Source: Arthrobacter liuii
GTDB lineage: Bacteria; Actinomycetota; Actinomycetes; Actinomycetales; Micrococcaceae
Length of the DNA: 64,000 nt
Direction: 5' to 3'
Assembly (NCBI RefSeq): GCF_014639275.1
Contig: NZ_BMFW01000011.1
Location: forward strand, 1 to 64,000
The notes beneath the pieces are model-generated. The model had not been told where the DNA came from. It saw nothing but the letters and a program-made list of their open reading frames with translations, and did not search any database. Positions 21,992-32,098 of this stretch are shown here, in pieces. A program made the translations under genes and the position numbers. Positions within the stretch are counted from its first letter, which is position 1, and each line of letters begins with the position of its first letter.

Positions 21992-22306
21992 ATGGCTTTT
22001 GAAAAAACCCCCGCCGGGCGCCCCGAAGTTAACGTCCGCCGTGCGCCCAAGTACGTTCCCTTCCTGGTCCTGGGTGCACTGGTGGGTGTTGCTGCGGCGG
22101 CAGCGGTGGCGTACGCCCTGCCCGGGGACCCCAGCTTTGATCCCGGCTCGGTTTTCGGGTTCTTCCTGATCATGTTCGGCGGGGGCGGCGCCATCCTTGG
22201 TGCGGTGTTGGCGCTGGTCCTGGACCGCCGCAGCGTCAAGCGCCAACAGCGGGCCGTAGTGGAGGCCGTTCCGGATTCGGAGCCGGACACGGACCAGGAG
22301 GGCTAG
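21992..22306 (+). CDS. Small two-TM membrane protein, unknown function
   Basis: The 104-residue protein has two hydrophobic spans (about 23-43 and 57-80) linked by a short loop with PGDPSFDPGS, a basic C-terminal start (DRRSVKRQQR) and an acidic tail. I do not recognise a named family, though small proteins of this layout often sit next to purF in related actinobacteria. It ends 57 bp before purF on the same strand. Confidence 0.75.
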   Translation: MAFEKTPAGRPEVNVRRAPKYVPFLVLGALVGVAAAAAVAYALPGDPSFDPGSVFGFFLIMFGGGGAILGAVLALVLDRRSVKRQQRAVVEAVPDSEPDTDQEG

Positions 22307-22363
22307 CAGGTCACAAACCGCCGGCCGGAAAAGTCCTACCGCATCTCGTGAGATAATCGACCA

Positions 22364-24034
22364 GTGGCACGCGGCGATGGAAAACTTTCCCATGATCTTC
22401 TCCCCGGCGAAAAAGGCCCGCAGGACGCTTGCGGCGTCTTCGGCGTCTGGGCTCCGGGCGAAGAAGTAGCAAAACTTACCTATTACGGGCTGTATGCACT
22501 GCAGCACCGCGGTCAGGAGTCGGCTGGCATCGCCACGAGCGACGGCAAGCGGATCAACGTCTACAAGGATATGGGCCTTGTGTCCCAGGTCTTCGACGAG
22601 ACCACCCTGAACACCCTAACCGGGCACCTGGCCGTGGGCCACTGCCGCTACTCCACCACCGGCGCCAGCCACTGGGCCAACGCGCAGCCCACCCTCGGCG
22701 CCACCGCCACCGGCACAGTGGCCCTGGCGCACAACGGCAACCTGACCAACACCGCCGAACTCAACGCCATGATCACCGAACGCAATGGCGGCAACCTGAC
22801 CGGTGAGATGAAGCAGGGCAACACCTCCGACACCGCCCTGGTCACCGCACTGCTTGAGGGCGAGCCGGGCAAGACCCTGGAAGAGACCGCCACCGAGCTG
22901 CTCCCCAAGATCAAGGGCGGTTTCTGCTTCGTCTTCATGGACGAGGGCACCCTTTACGCCGCACGTGACACCTTCGGCATCCGCCCGCTGGTCCTGGGCC
23001 GGCTGGAGCGCGGCTGGGTGGTCGCCTCCGAGCAGTCCGCCCTGGCCACCGTGGGCGCCAGCTTCATCCGGGAGATCGAGCCGGGCGAATTCATCGCCAT
23101 CGATGAGGATGGTGTGCGGTCCAAGAAGTTTGCGGAGCCGACGCCGGCTGGTTGCGTCTTCGAGTACGTTTACCTTGCGCGCCCCGACGCCGCCATCGCG
23201 GGGCGTTCCGTCTACGAGTCCCGCGTGGAGATGGGCCGCCAGCTGGCCCGCGAAAACACCCAGTCGGCGGACATCGTCATTCCCGTCCCGGAATCCGGCA
23301 CCCCCGCCGCAGTGGGCTACGCCGAGGAATCCGGCATCCCGTTCGCGCACGGCTTCGTCAAGAACTCCTATGTGGGCCGCACGTTCATCCAGCCCTCGCA
23401 GACCCTGCGCCAGCTGGGCATCCGGCTCAAGCTCAACGCCCTCGAGTCCGTGATCCGCGGCAAGCGCGTGGTGGTGGTGGATGACTCGATCGTCCGCGGC
23501 AACACCCAGCGCGCCATTGTGCGGATGCTCCGGGAAGCCGGCGCCGCCGCCGTGCACGTCAAGATTTCCTCGCCGCCGGTGCAGTGGCCCTGCTTCTACG
23601 GCATCGACTTCGCTTCCCGGGCAGAGCTGATCGCCAACGGCGCCACCATCGAAGAGATCTCCCAGGCCATCGGCGCAGACTCTTTGGCATACATCTCCGA
23701 GGACGGCATGATCGGTGCCACCCGGCAGCCGCGGGAGCGTCTCTGCACCGCCTGCTTCACCGGTAAGTACCCCATCAAGCTTCCGGACGCAGACAAGCTG
23801 GGCAAGAACCTGCTGGAACGTACCGACCTGGGCGGATTGAAGCCGTCCCCGTCCGCGCTGCCGGGCCAAACTGCCGCGCTGGCCGTCGACGCCGCGGAGG
23901 ACCCGGCGGAGAAGGCCGGTGCCACCGGTTGCGATCCGGGCCCGGACTCCGAATTCGAGAACCTGCTGACCGAAGCCGACCTTGTGCCCGACGTACCCGC
24001 CGCCACCAGCGCCGACAAGAAAGAGTCCGTATGA
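22364..24034 (+). CDS. purF: Amidophosphoribosyltransferase PurF
   Basis: PurF makes 5-phosphoribosylamine from PRPP and glutamine, the first committed step of purine synthesis. The 556-residue protein has the N-terminal Ntn glutaminase (DACGVFGVW, with the nucleophile Cys exposed after propeptide removal) and the C-terminal PRTase with the PRPP loop VVVVDDSIVRGNT. The start is GTG 22364. A GATAAT -10-like hexamer ends six bases before it, so the transcript may be leaderless. It overlaps purM by ATGA (24031-24034). Confidence 0.97.
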   Translation: MARGDGKLSHDLLPGEKGPQDACGVFGVWAPGEEVAKLTYYGLYALQHRGQESAGIATSDGKRINVYKDMGLVSQVFDETTLNTLTGHLAVGHCRYSTTGASHWANAQPTLGATATGTVALAHNGNLTNTAELNAMITERNGGNLTGEMKQGNTSDTALVTALLEGEPGKTLEETATELLPKIKGGFCFVFMDEGTLYAARDTFGIRPLVLGRLERGWVVASEQSALATVGASFIREIEPGEFIAIDEDGVRSKKFAEPTPAGCVFEYVYLARPDAAIAGRSVYESRVEMGRQLARENTQSADIVIPVPESGTPAAVGYAEESGIPFAHGFVKNSYVGRTFIQPSQTLRQLGIRLKLNALESVIRGKRVVVVDDSIVRGNTQRAIVRMLREAGAAAVHVKISSPPVQWPCFYGIDFASRAELIANGATIEEISQAIGADSLAYISEDGMIGATRQPRERLCTACFTGKYPIKLPDADKLGKNLLERTDLGGLKPSPSALPGQTAALAVDAAEDPAEKAGATGCDPGPDSEFENLLTEADLVPDVPAATSADKKESV

Positions 24035-25176
24035 CTTCCGCTAACACCGCCGCAGAAAACTCCGGCATCACCTACGCCTCCGCGGGCGTGGACGTTGAAG
24101 CCGGGGACCGCGCCGTCGAGCTCATGAAGGACGCTGTCAAGGCGACCCATAACTCCTCGGTGATCGGCGGGGTGGGCGGCTTTGCCGGCCTCTACGACGT
24201 CTCCCGGCTGCTGACCTACAAGAAGCCGTTGCTCGCGACATCCACGGACGGCGTGGGCACCAAGGTTGCCATCGCCCAGGCCATGGACATCCACGACACC
24301 ATCGGATTCGACCTGGTGGGCATGGTGGTGGATGACATCGTGGTGGTGGGCGCCGAGCCGCTCTACATGACCGACTACATCGCCTGCGGCAAGGTGGTCC
24401 CCGAACGCATCGCGGACATCGTCCGCGGCATCGCGGCCGCCTGCTCCGTGGCCGGCACCGCCCTGGTGGGCGGCGAAACCGCCGAGCACCCCGGCCTGCT
24501 GGGCGAGCACGAATACGATGTCGCCGGCGCAGCCACCGGTGTTGTCGAAGCCGATGCCCTGCTGGGCCCGGACCGCGTCCGCGCTGGCGACGTGGTGATC
24601 GGCATGGCCTCCTCCGGCCTGCACTCCAACGGCTACTCCCTGGTCCGCCGGGTCATCAACCACGCCGGCTGGGCCCTGGACCGCCAGGTCTCCGAGCTCG
24701 GCCGCACGCTGGGCGAGGAACTCCTGGAACCCACGCGCGTCTACGCGGCCGACTGCCTGGACCTGGCCCGCACCTTCCCGGTCAGCGCCAGCGCGGCGGT
24801 TCACGGTTTCAGCCACGTCACCGGTGGTGGCCTTGCCGCCAACCTGGCCCGCGTCCTGCCGCGGGGCCTGGTGGCCACGGTGGACCGCGCCACCTGGGAG
24901 CTGCCAGCCATCTTCAAACTGGTGTCCGAGCTGGGCAATGTCCCACTGGCCGACCTTGAGCGCACGCTGAACCTGGGCGTGGGCATGGTGGCCATCGTCT
25001 CCCCCGACGCCGCAGATGCCGCCGTGGCGCGCCTCAACGAACGGGGACTGCCGTCCTGGATCATGGGCACGGTCAGCGACGATTCAGGCTCCATCCTGAA
25101 GTCCGGCCCGGATTACGTCCAGGGCGCCAAGGGCGTGGACGGCGGTGCGGTCCGCCTGGTCAACGCCTACGCGTAA
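24031..25176 (+). CDS. purM: Phosphoribosylformylglycinamidine cyclo-ligase PurM
   Basis: PurM closes the imidazole ring of purines, using ATP to form aminoimidazole ribonucleotide. The 381-residue protein begins with GITYASAGVDVEAGDRAVEL and carries ATSTDGVGTK (substrate and ATP site), FDLVGMVVDDIVV and SSGLHSNGYSLVR. ATG 24031 overlaps the purF stop, so the pair forms an operon. A palindromic repeat follows the stop. Confidence 0.96.
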   Translation: MTSANTAAENSGITYASAGVDVEAGDRAVELMKDAVKATHNSSVIGGVGGFAGLYDVSRLLTYKKPLLATSTDGVGTKVAIAQAMDIHDTIGFDLVGMVVDDIVVVGAEPLYMTDYIACGKVVPERIADIVRGIAAACSVAGTALVGGETAEHPGLLGEHEYDVAGAATGVVEADALLGPDRVRAGDVVIGMASSGLHSNGYSLVRRVINHAGWALDRQVSELGRTLGEELLEPTRVYAADCLDLARTFPVSASAAVHGFSHVTGGGLAANLARVLPRGLVATVDRATWELPAIFKLVSELGNVPLADLERTLNLGVGMVAIVSPDAADAAVARLNERGLPSWIMGTVSDDSGSILKSGPDYVQGAKGVDGGAVRLVNAYA

Positions 25177-25182
25177 AGCCTT

Positions 25183-25244
25183 CTTCGAGTGCTCCGCAAC
25201 TGCCCTTTTGGACCATCAGAACGGCGTTTACGGAGCACTCGATG
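25183..25244. repeat. Palindromic terminator-like repeat, copy 1
   Basis: CGAGTGCTCCG (25186-25196) faces CGGAGCACTCG (25231-25241), with partial pairing of the inner bases (AACTGCC/GGCGTT). The same sequence, with a more perfect stem, recurs at 43226-43287. It lies between convergent purM and a VOC-protein gene, as expected for a bidirectional terminator. Confidence 0.8.
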
Positions 25245-25257
25245 TCTTTAAGGGTGG

Positions 25258-26031
25258 CTAGGCGGTTTGGATGAGGTTGAGGATGCCGCCCTGCGGGTCC
25301 TGGATTGTGGCCAGTGAACCGTCAACCGGGCGGCCATCCGGCTCCACGAGGACCTCGCCGCCCGCTGCATGCGCCGCCGCTGCCGCCCCTGCAACATCAG
25401 CCACGCCAAAGTAGACCTGCCAGTCCGCCTCGTCGCCTTCATCGGCAGGAACAACGCCGGCCACCTCACGGCCGTCGATGAGCAGCGTGCTGTAGCTGCC
25501 GCCGTCGTCCTGGGGGTACTCGGTGACCCCATGCCCGAAAAGCTGCTGGAAGAAGCCGACGGCGGCTTGTGGCTCGGGCGTGAAGAGTGCCGCCCACGCC
25601 AGCGCGCCCGGCTCATTGAACAGGTGGCTGCCAAAGTGGCTTCCCGCTTGCCAGAGTCCCGTGGTTCCGCCGCCGGGAGGGGCGAAGAAGCCCAGGACAC
25701 CGGTGTCGCCCACCTTCTCCGGCCCGAATTGGGCGGTCCCCCCGGCGTGGCTGGCTTCCTCGAGCAGCTCCGCGGCGTCTGCGGCAGCGAAATAGATGTT
25801 CCACTTTGCGGCGGTGCCGGCCTGCAGCTGCAAGGAATTTTGCGGCGCGATGGTGGCCACGAGCTGCCCGCGGACAAAGGCCTGCGCGTAGCTGCGTCCG
25901 TCCGGGGTGGGAAAGTCCTGGTAGGTCCAGCCGAAGAGCCGGTTGTAAAAGTCCTTGGCGGCCGCAACATCGGGGGTCTGCAGATCCGCCCAGCAGGGCT
26001 CGCCCTGACGGTATCCCTCAGCTTTTGACAT
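25258..26031 (-). CDS. Two-domain VOC-family (glyoxalase-like) protein
   Basis: The 257-residue protein contains two tandem vicinal-oxygen-chelate units (about 8-120 and 135-255). Each shows the beta-alpha-beta pattern with PDVAAAKDFYNRLFGW or PQAAVGFFQQLFGH and an ending such as PDGRPVDGSLATIQDPQGG. Proteins of this CFP32/hydroxylase-like kind are common in actinobacteria with unknown substrates. ATG 26031 is chosen; the frame is open upstream only because of the antisense hydrolase gene. It is divergent from that hydrolase. Confidence 0.8.
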   Translation of the reverse strand: MSKAEGYRQGEPCWADLQTPDVAAAKDFYNRLFGWTYQDFPTPDGRSYAQAFVRGQLVATIAPQNSLQLQAGTAAKWNIYFAAADAAELLEEASHAGGTAQFGPEKVGDTGVLGFFAPPGGGTTGLWQAGSHFGSHLFNEPGALAWAALFTPEPQAAVGFFQQLFGHGVTEYPQDDGGSYSTLLIDGREVAGVVPADEGDEADWQVYFGVADVAGAAAAAHAAGGEVLVEPDGRPVDGSLATIQDPQGGILNLIQTA

Positions 26032-26091
26032 GGGACCCACGCTACACGGACCCCTTGAGCAGCAACGAGCGGCAGGGGCACAATAGCGAAT

Positions 26092-26892
26092 ATGGCCGGC
26101 CTTGTTGACATTGACGGACACCCGACATGGGTTGAGGACCTGGGTGGGGGCGCCGCTCCCCTGCTCCTGCTGCATGGCGGCCTCAGCAACAGCGATGCCC
26201 TTCTCGCCACCCTCGGGCCCGGGCTGTCGGAGCACTACCGCGTTATCGCCTTCGACCGTCGCGGACACGGTTATACCGCAGACACTGCTGCGGAATTCCA
26301 CTACGCCGGCATGGCCAGGGAGGCGGTCAGCGTACTCGAAAAAGTGGCCGGTGGCCCCGCCCATCTCGTTGGGTGGAGCGATGGCGGCATCATCGCCCTC
26401 CTCGTGGCGCTCCAACGGCCGGACCTTGCGGCGAAACTGGTTGTCATCGGCACCAACTACCATGTGGACGGTATCCAGCCGGTCGAGTTGGACCCGGGTT
26501 CCCCGGTGTTCCAGGAGCTTGGCCGGGCCTACGTTGAGCGCTCTCCTGACGGGCCGGGGCACTTGGAGGAAGTGATCCGCAAGTCCATGCAGCTCACCAG
26601 AACGGAGCCCAGCCTCACCACGGAAGATCTTGCCCGGATCCAGCAGCCGGTGCTGGTGGTGGCAGGCGACGATGACCTGGTGGCCCTGCCGCACACCGTC
26701 TCGTTGTACGAGGCATTGCCCAACGGGCAGCTGGCTGTAGTTCCGGGGGCGTCGCACGCGCTGCCGCTGGAGCAGCCCGCCACGCTCACCGGCCTGATTC
26801 TTCCATTTCTGGCAGCCGAAGGACCACCACAAACATTGATGCCCATCAGGCGTGCCCGGACCACAGCCACGGACGCCGAAAAGGCCCGTTGA
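26092..26892 (+). CDS. Alpha/beta hydrolase
   Basis: The 266-residue protein has the alpha/beta hydrolase fold: oxyanion HGG (LLLLHGGLSNS), the nucleophile elbow GWSDGG (Ser about 95), the acid in VAGDDDLV and the catalytic His in GASHALPLE. The cap region (about 125-190) is short. The substrate is unknown; esters or lactones are typical. A terminator overlaps its stop. Confidence 0.85.
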   Translation: MAGLVDIDGHPTWVEDLGGGAAPLLLLHGGLSNSDALLATLGPGLSEHYRVIAFDRRGHGYTADTAAEFHYAGMAREAVSVLEKVAGGPAHLVGWSDGGIIALLVALQRPDLAAKLVVIGTNYHVDGIQPVELDPGSPVFQELGRAYVERSPDGPGHLEEVIRKSMQLTRTEPSLTTEDLARIQQPVLVVAGDDDLVALPHTVSLYEALPNGQLAVVPGASHALPLEQPATLTGLILPFLAAEGPPQTLMPIRRARTTATDAEKAR

Positions 26893-26930
26893 GACACACC
26901 CCAGACGGGCATGCCCCAACGGGCCTTTTG
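26879..26930. terminator. Intrinsic terminator overlapping hydrolase stop
   Basis: AAAAGGCCCGTTG (26879-26891) pairs perfectly with CAACGGGCCTTTT (26917-26929). The A and T ends make it a likely bidirectional terminator for the hydrolase and the convergent DUF3073 gene. Confidence 0.88.
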
Positions 26931-27022
26931 ACCGAGGTCAGCACTGGTGGTGCCGCAAAGGAAGCACTGTGGCGAAGGCCAAAGGATGGTAGGCGGACTA
27001 CCATGCCGCAAGCTTGCGACAG

Positions 27023-27256
27023 CTAGCCGATGCGACGGTTGTCTACCTCGTCGTCATCGTCATCCAAATCGTCCGCGTACTTATCCACATAAGCCGAATA
27101 GTCCGGTTCAACCGGTTCATTCGCGTAATGGCTCGTTGTACGACTGCCCGGGCCCGTCAGCTCACGCTGAAGTGCTGAGTAGTCAGTGTTCGGGGAGTAG
27201 TACTTAATGTCCCGAGCCTGCTTGGTAGCTTTTGCCTTTTGACGGCCGCGCCCCAT
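27023..27256 (-). CDS. DUF3073 protein
   Basis: The 77-residue protein starts MGRGRQKAKATKQARDIKYY, the hallmark of DUF3073, a basic head followed by an acidic tail (DDLDDDDDEVDNR). It is widespread in actinobacteria with unknown function. ATG 27256 follows a GGGGG-type ribosome-binding site; the longer frame to 27343 lacks family sequence. Confidence 0.9.
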   Translation of the reverse strand: MGRGRQKAKATKQARDIKYYSPNTDYSALQRELTGPGSRTTSHYANEPVEPDYSAYVDKYADDLDDDDDEVDNRRIG

Positions 27257-27526
27257 GGCGTGACCCCCTTTTGTACTTGGACCGGAGGTGGTCACCTTGG
27301 CGATCGGTGAGGCCCCGGAATGTTTGGTCAATTTGTCGTACACCTAGATTACATGCTTTCGGCTGGCCCCGCTTGCCGCCGACCTGCCGGACTGCCGCGT
27401 GGGGTACCATGACGCACCTCCACCCGCGGGATTCCGGCATTTTTCTTCGGTAGAGTCACATGAGAACTGCCGATTTTGTCTGGCCTTTGGCGAGCCGTGG
27501 ACCAAAACCCAGGAGGATGCGCACCC

Positions 27527-28207
27527 GTGAACCACCAGGACATCCCGCCCAAACCCGCCACGCCGCCGCGGACCGGAAGCCTACCCAAGGTCCCGGGCGG
27601 GGACGGTGCTTCAGCCCCAGCTCCCGAATCCATTACCTGGTCCCAGCAGCGCCAAGACCCCGCACCGGACAGGCACGCCAACAGGAGGCCGGCGTTCTGG
27701 AAGGCGTTCCTCGTCGTCGTCATCCTGGCTGTTGCGGGTTCGCTGGCGTGGCTTGCCGTGTGGCTGAACTCCGCCCCCGGCGCAGATACTGCGAAGAGTG
27801 AGGCGCCGGGCGTGCTTCAGACCGCTGTAACACCGCCCGCTACTCCCCAGCCGCTCCCCCGGGACGGGGTTGCCCCGGCTGCGTACGCGGTAGGTGACTG
27901 CTTCAAGGATTTTGATCCCCAGGCCCTGACGTCCACCGTGGTGCCGTGCGATACGGGGCACTCGGCGCAGCTTGTGGCCACCCTCCACTACCCGGACAGC
28001 GCCGGCTACCCGGGCGCAGATTCGCTCAAGGCTAAAGCGCTGGAGGTGTGCCAGGCAGCGAAACTCGGTCCGGCGGCGAAGCAGTTCCAGCTCAACTACC
28101 AGCGCAGCTTCCCCAGCAGTACCAGTTGGGGATCCGGCGACCGCAGGGTGGACTGCTACGTCACGGCCGACCACGGCAATGTGATCAACGCAAGCGTGCT
28201 GCCCTGA
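27527..28207 (+). CDS. Septum formation-domain membrane protein
   Basis: The 226-residue protein has a Pro-rich cytoplasmic head, one membrane span (about 57-78, KAFLVVVILAVAGSLAWLAV) and an extracytoplasmic septum_form-like domain (AYAVGDCFKDFD, VVPCDTGHSAQLVAT, and later cysteines that could form disulfides). GTG 27527 is preceded by AGGAGG (27511-27516). Proteins with this domain are linked to cell division in actinobacteria by annotation; no direct evidence is visible here. Confidence 0.75.
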   Translation: MNHQDIPPKPATPPRTGSLPKVPGGDGASAPAPESITWSQQRQDPAPDRHANRRPAFWKAFLVVVILAVAGSLAWLAVWLNSAPGADTAKSEAPGVLQTAVTPPATPQPLPRDGVAPAAYAVGDCFKDFDPQALTSTVVPCDTGHSAQLVATLHYPDSAGYPGADSLKAKALEVCQAAKLGPAAKQFQLNYQRSFPSSTSWGSGDRRVDCYVTADHGNVINASVLP

Positions 28208-28251
28208 CGGCCTGACCGCCAGGGCAGCACACCAGCGCCTGAACCAGCCGG

Positions 28252-30894
28252 CTAGTCCTTCCGCCGCACTGAAAGCCCGGAACTTGGGGCACCGGTCAGC
28301 GCATCGACATTGCCCTCGGTGAGTTCGCCGAGGTCCGCGGCGGTGTCGACAACCACGGTGTCGCCGTCGCTGATTTCACCGGCGAGGATGCCCTTGGCCA
28401 GCCGGTCGCCGATCTCACGCTGCACCAGGCGGCGCAGCGGCCTGGCGCCGTATGCGGGGTCGTAGCCGGACAGTGCCAGCCAGGCCTTGGCGCCGTCGGT
28501 GACTTCAAGGGTGAGCCGCCGCTCCTGCAGCCGCCGCCCCAGCTCTTCCACGTGCAGCTCCACGATGTGGGCCAGTTCCTCCACCGTGAGGGCGTCGAAC
28601 AGCACCACTTCGTCGAGCCGGTTGAGGAACTCCGGCTTGAAGGACGCGTTCACGGTGGCCATGACCGCGTTGCGCTTGGCCCCGGCGTCCAGGGACTGGT
28701 CCACCAGGAACTGGCTACCCAGGTTGGAGGTCAGCACCAGAATCACGTTGCGGAAGTCCACGGTGCGGCCCTGCCCGTCGGTGAGGCGGCCGTCGTCGAG
28801 CACCTGCAGGAGGATGTCGAACACCTCCGGGTGCGCCTTCTCCACCTCGTCCAGCAGCACCACGGAGTACGGACGACGGCGGACGGCCTCAGTCAGCTGC
28901 CCGCCTTCCTCGTAGCCCACGTAGCCCGGAGGCGCCCCGACCAGCCGGGCGACGCTGTGCTTCTCCCCGTACTCGGACATGTCGATGCGCACCATGGCAC
29001 GTTCGTCGTCGAACAGGAAGTCCGCCAGGGCCTTGGCCAGCTCGGTTTTGCCCACGCCGGTGGGGCCCAGGAACAGGAACGAGCCGGTGGGCCGGTTCGG
29101 GTCGCTGATGCCGGCCCGCGCGCGCCGGACAGCGTCGGACACGGCGGTCACGGCCTTGGACTGGCCAATCAGGCGCCGGCCCAGCTCCTCCTCCATGTGG
29201 AGCAGCTTCTGGCTTTCACCCTGCAGCATGCGGCCGGCGGGGATGCCGGTCCATGCGGAAATGACTTCGGCGATGTCGTCAGCGGTGACTTGTTCGGCCA
29301 CCATCTGCGCGGATTTGTCCGTCACCGCCTCTTCAGCTGCTGCCGCGGCATTCAGCTCCCGCTCAAGCGCGGGAATCTCGCCGTAAAGGACGCGGGAGGC
29401 GGTCTCCAGGTCGCCTTCGCGGGCGGCCTTGTCGTACGCGGAGCGGAGTTCGTCCAGCTTGGCCTTGAGGTCACCCACCCGGTTCAGGCCTGCTTTTTCG
29501 GCTTCCCAACGCGCCTTCAGTCCGTTGAGCTCTTCGGTCTTGTCGGCCTTGTCCGCACGGAGGGCCGCCAAGCGTTCCACGGAGGCCTCGTCCTTCTCGT
29601 CCGCCAGCGCCAGTTCTTCCATGGTCAGGCGGTCAACTACCCGCTGGAGCTGGTCGATTTCCTCAGGAGCGGAGTCGATTTCCATGCGCAGCCGGGAGGC
29701 TGCCTCGTCCACCAGGTCGATGGCCTTGTCCGGCAGTTGCCGCCCGGAGATGTACCGGTTGGAAAGTGTGGCCGCCGCAACCAGGGCGTTATCGGCGATA
29801 GTGACCTTATGGTGCGCCTCGTACCGCTCCTTGAGTCCACGGAGGATGCCGATGGTGTCCTCCACGCTGGGCTCGCCCACGTACACCTGCTGGAACCGGC
29901 GCTCCAGCGCCGGGTCCTTCTCGATGTTCTCGCGGTACTCGTCCAGGGTGGTGGCACCGATCAGCCGCAGCTCGCCGCGGGCCAACATGGGCTTGAGCAT
30001 GTTGCCGGCATCCATCGAGGACTCTCCGGTGGCGCCCGCCCCCACCACAGTGTGGATCTCATCAATGAAGGTGACGATCTGGCCCTCGGAGTTCTTGATC
30101 TCCTCCAGGACAGCCTTGAGCCGCTCCTCGAATTCACCGCGGTACTTGGCTCCGGCCACCATGGAGGCAAGGTCGAGTGCAATCAGGGTCTTGCCGCGGA
30201 GGCTCTCCGGGACGTCGTTGGCCACGATGCGTTGCGCCAGCCCTTCGACGACGGCCGTCTTGCCAACGCCGGGCTCGCCGATGATGACGGGGTTATTCTT
30301 GGTGCGGCGGCTGAGGACCTGGACGATGCGCCGGATTTCCGCGTCGCGGCCGATCACCGGATCCAGCTTGCCCGAACGCGCCATGGCGGTCAGGTCCGTG
30401 CCGAACTTCTCCAGGGACTGGAAGGTGTTCTCCGGGTCCGGGCTGGTGACCTTGCCGTCGCCGCGGACACCCGGCAGGGCGGCGAGCAGGGCCTCGTGGG
30501 AGGCGCCGGCGTCGCGCATTAAGCGTCCGACGGCGTCGCTTCCGGCAGAGAGGCCCAGGAGGAGGACCTCGGTGGAGACGAAGGTGTCACCGAGGCGGTC
30601 GGCTTCATTCTTGGCGTTCTGGATGGCCTGGAGGGCGGGGCGGGACAGCTGCGCCTGCTGGGTGGAGCCTCCCGACGTGGCGGGCAGGGCCTTGATGGCG
30701 CTGCTGGCCTGGACACTCACGGCGTCCGGATCCGCGCCGGTGGCGCGCAGCAGCGCGACGGCAACGCCCTCCCGCTGGTCGAGCAGCGCCTTGAGCAGGT
30801 GGGCCGGCTCCACTTGGGGGTTTCCGATGGTGGAGGCGTTCATCGCCGCGGCCGAAAGAGCCTCCTGGCTCTTGGTGGTGAATTTGACGTCCAA
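28252..30894 (-). CDS. clpB: ATP-dependent disaggregase ClpB
   Basis: ClpB resolubilises aggregated proteins together with DnaK. The 880-residue protein has the N-terminal Clp repeat domain, AAA-1 with [13 protein letters not shown], the coiled-coil middle domain (about 400-520), and AAA-2 with [14 protein letters not shown] and the Walker [15 protein letters not shown] operator lies 30 bp upstream of ATG 30894, which points to HspR repression and heat induction. Confidence 0.97.
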   Translation of the reverse strand: MDVKFTTKSQEALSAAAMNASTIGNPQVEPAHLLKALLDQREGVAVALLRATGADPDAVSVQASSAIKALPATSGGSTQQAQLSRPALQAIQNAKNEADRLGDTFVSTEVLLLGLSAGSDAVGRLMRDAGASHEALLAALPGVRGDGKVTSPDPENTFQSLEKFGTDLTAMARSGKLDPVIGRDAEIRRIVQVLSRRTKNNPVIIGEPGVGKTAVVEGLAQRIVANDVPESLRGKTLIALDLASMVAGAKYRGEFEERLKAVLEEIKNSEGQIVTFIDEIHTVVGAGATGESSMDAGNMLKPMLARGELRLIGATTLDEYRENIEKDPALERRFQQVYVGEPSVEDTIGILRGLKERYEAHHKVTIADNALVAAATLSNRYISGRQLPDKAIDLVDEAASRLRMEIDSAPEEIDQLQRVVDRLTMEELALADEKDEASVERLAALRADKADKTEELNGLKARWEAEKAGLNRVGDLKAKLDELRSAYDKAAREGDLETASRVLYGEIPALERELNAAAAAEEAVTDKSAQMVAEQVTADDIAEVISAWTGIPAGRMLQGESQKLLHMEEELGRRLIGQSKAVTAVSDAVRRARAGISDPNRPTGSFLFLGPTGVGKTELAKALADFLFDDERAMVRIDMSEYGEKHSVARLVGAPPGYVGYEEGGQLTEAVRRRPYSVVLLDEVEKAHPEVFDILLQVLDDGRLTDGQGRTVDFRNVILVLTSNLGSQFLVDQSLDAGAKRNAVMATVNASFKPEFLNRLDEVVLFDALTVEELAHIVELHVEELGRRLQERRLTLEVTDGAKAWLALSGYDPAYGARPLRRLVQREIGDRLAKGILAGEISDGDTVVVDTAADLGELTEGNVDALTGAPSSGLSVRRKD

Positions 30895-30923
30895 AGAGAG
30901 CTCCTTTCGGGGGCTTGTTGACT

Positions 30924-30948
30924 AAGTTGAGTGTACTACGCTCAACTT
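30924..30948. promoter_or_regulatory. HAIR operator (HspR-binding inverted repeat)
   Basis: AAGTTGAG (30924-30931) and CTCAACTT (30941-30948) form a perfect inverted repeat with a 9-base spacer. It matches the known HAIR consensus CTTGAGT-N7-ACTCAAG closely. It lies immediately upstream of clpB on the minus strand. Confidence 0.9.
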
Positions 30949-31039
30949 TGCGCAGCGAGGTCCACAAGCCATGTTTGCCCACGGCGAAACCGCTGTCCAG
31001 AGCCGGAGGTCCTGACGGCTCAAATCCCGAGTCCCGGCG

Positions 31040-32098
31040 CTACGTCGCGTACACGGACACGGCGGCGGCCTTGACCACGAAGTGCACCGACATGCCCGGC
31101 ACAAGGCCCAGGTCCGCGGAGGCTGCCGGCGTGATGTCCGCGGCCAGGCTGCCGGCCCGTACCCGGACCTGGTCGCCGTGGGGTTCGAGGTCGGTGATGG
31201 TGACGGTGAACGAGTTCCGCGGGCTGCCGTGGGCGTCGTCGAGGAACACGGATACAGCCGACGGCGGGAACACGGCCACGCCCTGACAAGCTGGCGTGGC
31301 CGATTGGCCGGCTTCCTCCTCGTGGCCGGCAATCCTGAGTCCCTGGCTGGTCAGCACTCCCGCTCCGTCCAAGGAGCCCGGAATGAAGTTCAGCCCGGCG
31401 AGCCCCGCGGCAAAGGAACTCTTGGGGCGTTCCAGCACGGCCCGGGTTGGGCCTTCCTCGGCGATCCTGCCGTTTTCCAGGATGACGACGCGGTCCGCGA
31501 GCATCAGCGCATCCAGGACGTCATGCGTGACAATGATGGCCTGGCGCCCAGCCAGGACCCGCTTGAAGAGGCGGCGAAGGAGCGGGGCGGAGTGGATATC
31601 AAGGGCTGCGAGTGGTTCGTCCAGCAGGAGCAGCGCAGGATCAGCGGCGAGCGCACGCGCCACGGCCACGCGCTGGGCCTGGCCGCCGGAGAGCTGGGCC
31701 GGACGCTGTCCGGCAAGGTGTTCCGCTTCGACGTCCGCCAGCAGGCGCAGGGCGTGATCCTTCGCGTCCCGCTTGGGGACGCCGGCGCTGCGGGGCCCGA
31801 AGGAGACGTTGTCCACCGCGCTCAGGTGGGGGAAAAGCAGTGGCTCCTGGGCGAGCAGGGCGGTGCCGCGGTGGTGCGGCGGTGCCCAGGTGCGCTTTTC
31901 GCCGTCGAGGTCGAAGAGGGTGTTGCCGTTGAGTTCGGCCCGGCCGCTGTCCGGGCGCAGCAGACCCGCAATGCTGGACAGCAGGGTCGACTTCCCGGCG
32001 CCGTTGGGCCCCATGACGGCCACCGTTTCGCCCGGCCGGACCGTCAAGGCCACGTCGAATCCGCGCCCGGCCACGACTGCCTGGAAGGACAACGTCAC
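31040..32098 (-). CDS. modC: Molybdate ABC transporter ATPase ModC
   Basis: ModC powers molybdate (or tungstate) uptake. The 352-residue protein has Walker [10 protein letters not shown], the Q-loop, signature [15 protein letters not shown], Walker [13 protein letters not shown] and the switch His in [13 protein letters not shown]-terminal TOBE/Mop-like domain (about 275-350) may bind molybdate. GTG 32098 overlaps the modB stop by GTGA, so translation is coupled. Confidence 0.92.
   Translation of the reverse strand: MTLSFQAVVAGRGFDVALTVRPGETVAVMGPNGAGKSTLLSSIAGLLRPDSGRAELNGNTLFDLDGEKRTWAPPHHRGTALLAQEPLLFPHLSAVDNVSFGPRSAGVPKRDAKDHALRLLADVEAEHLAGQRPAQLSGGQAQRVAVARALAADPALLLLDEPLAALDIHSAPLLRRLFKRVLAGRQAIIVTHDVLDALMLADRVVILENGRIAEEGPTRAVLERPKSSFAAGLAGLNFIPGSLDGAGVLTSQGLRIAGHEEEAGQSATPACQGVAVFPPSAVSVFLDDAHGSPRNSFTVTITDLEPHGDQVRVRAGSLAADITPAASADLGLVPGMSVHFVVKAAAVSVYAT

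Noticed and set aside
25258..26919. Long 553-codon form of the VOC protein
   Set aside because: The extension beyond ATG 26031 is antisense to the alpha/beta hydrolase and has no VOC character.
28552..30522. Open frame of 656 codons on the plus strand
   Set aside because: Antisense of clpB, whose motifs are certain. The product is His/Leu/Gly-rich with no domain.
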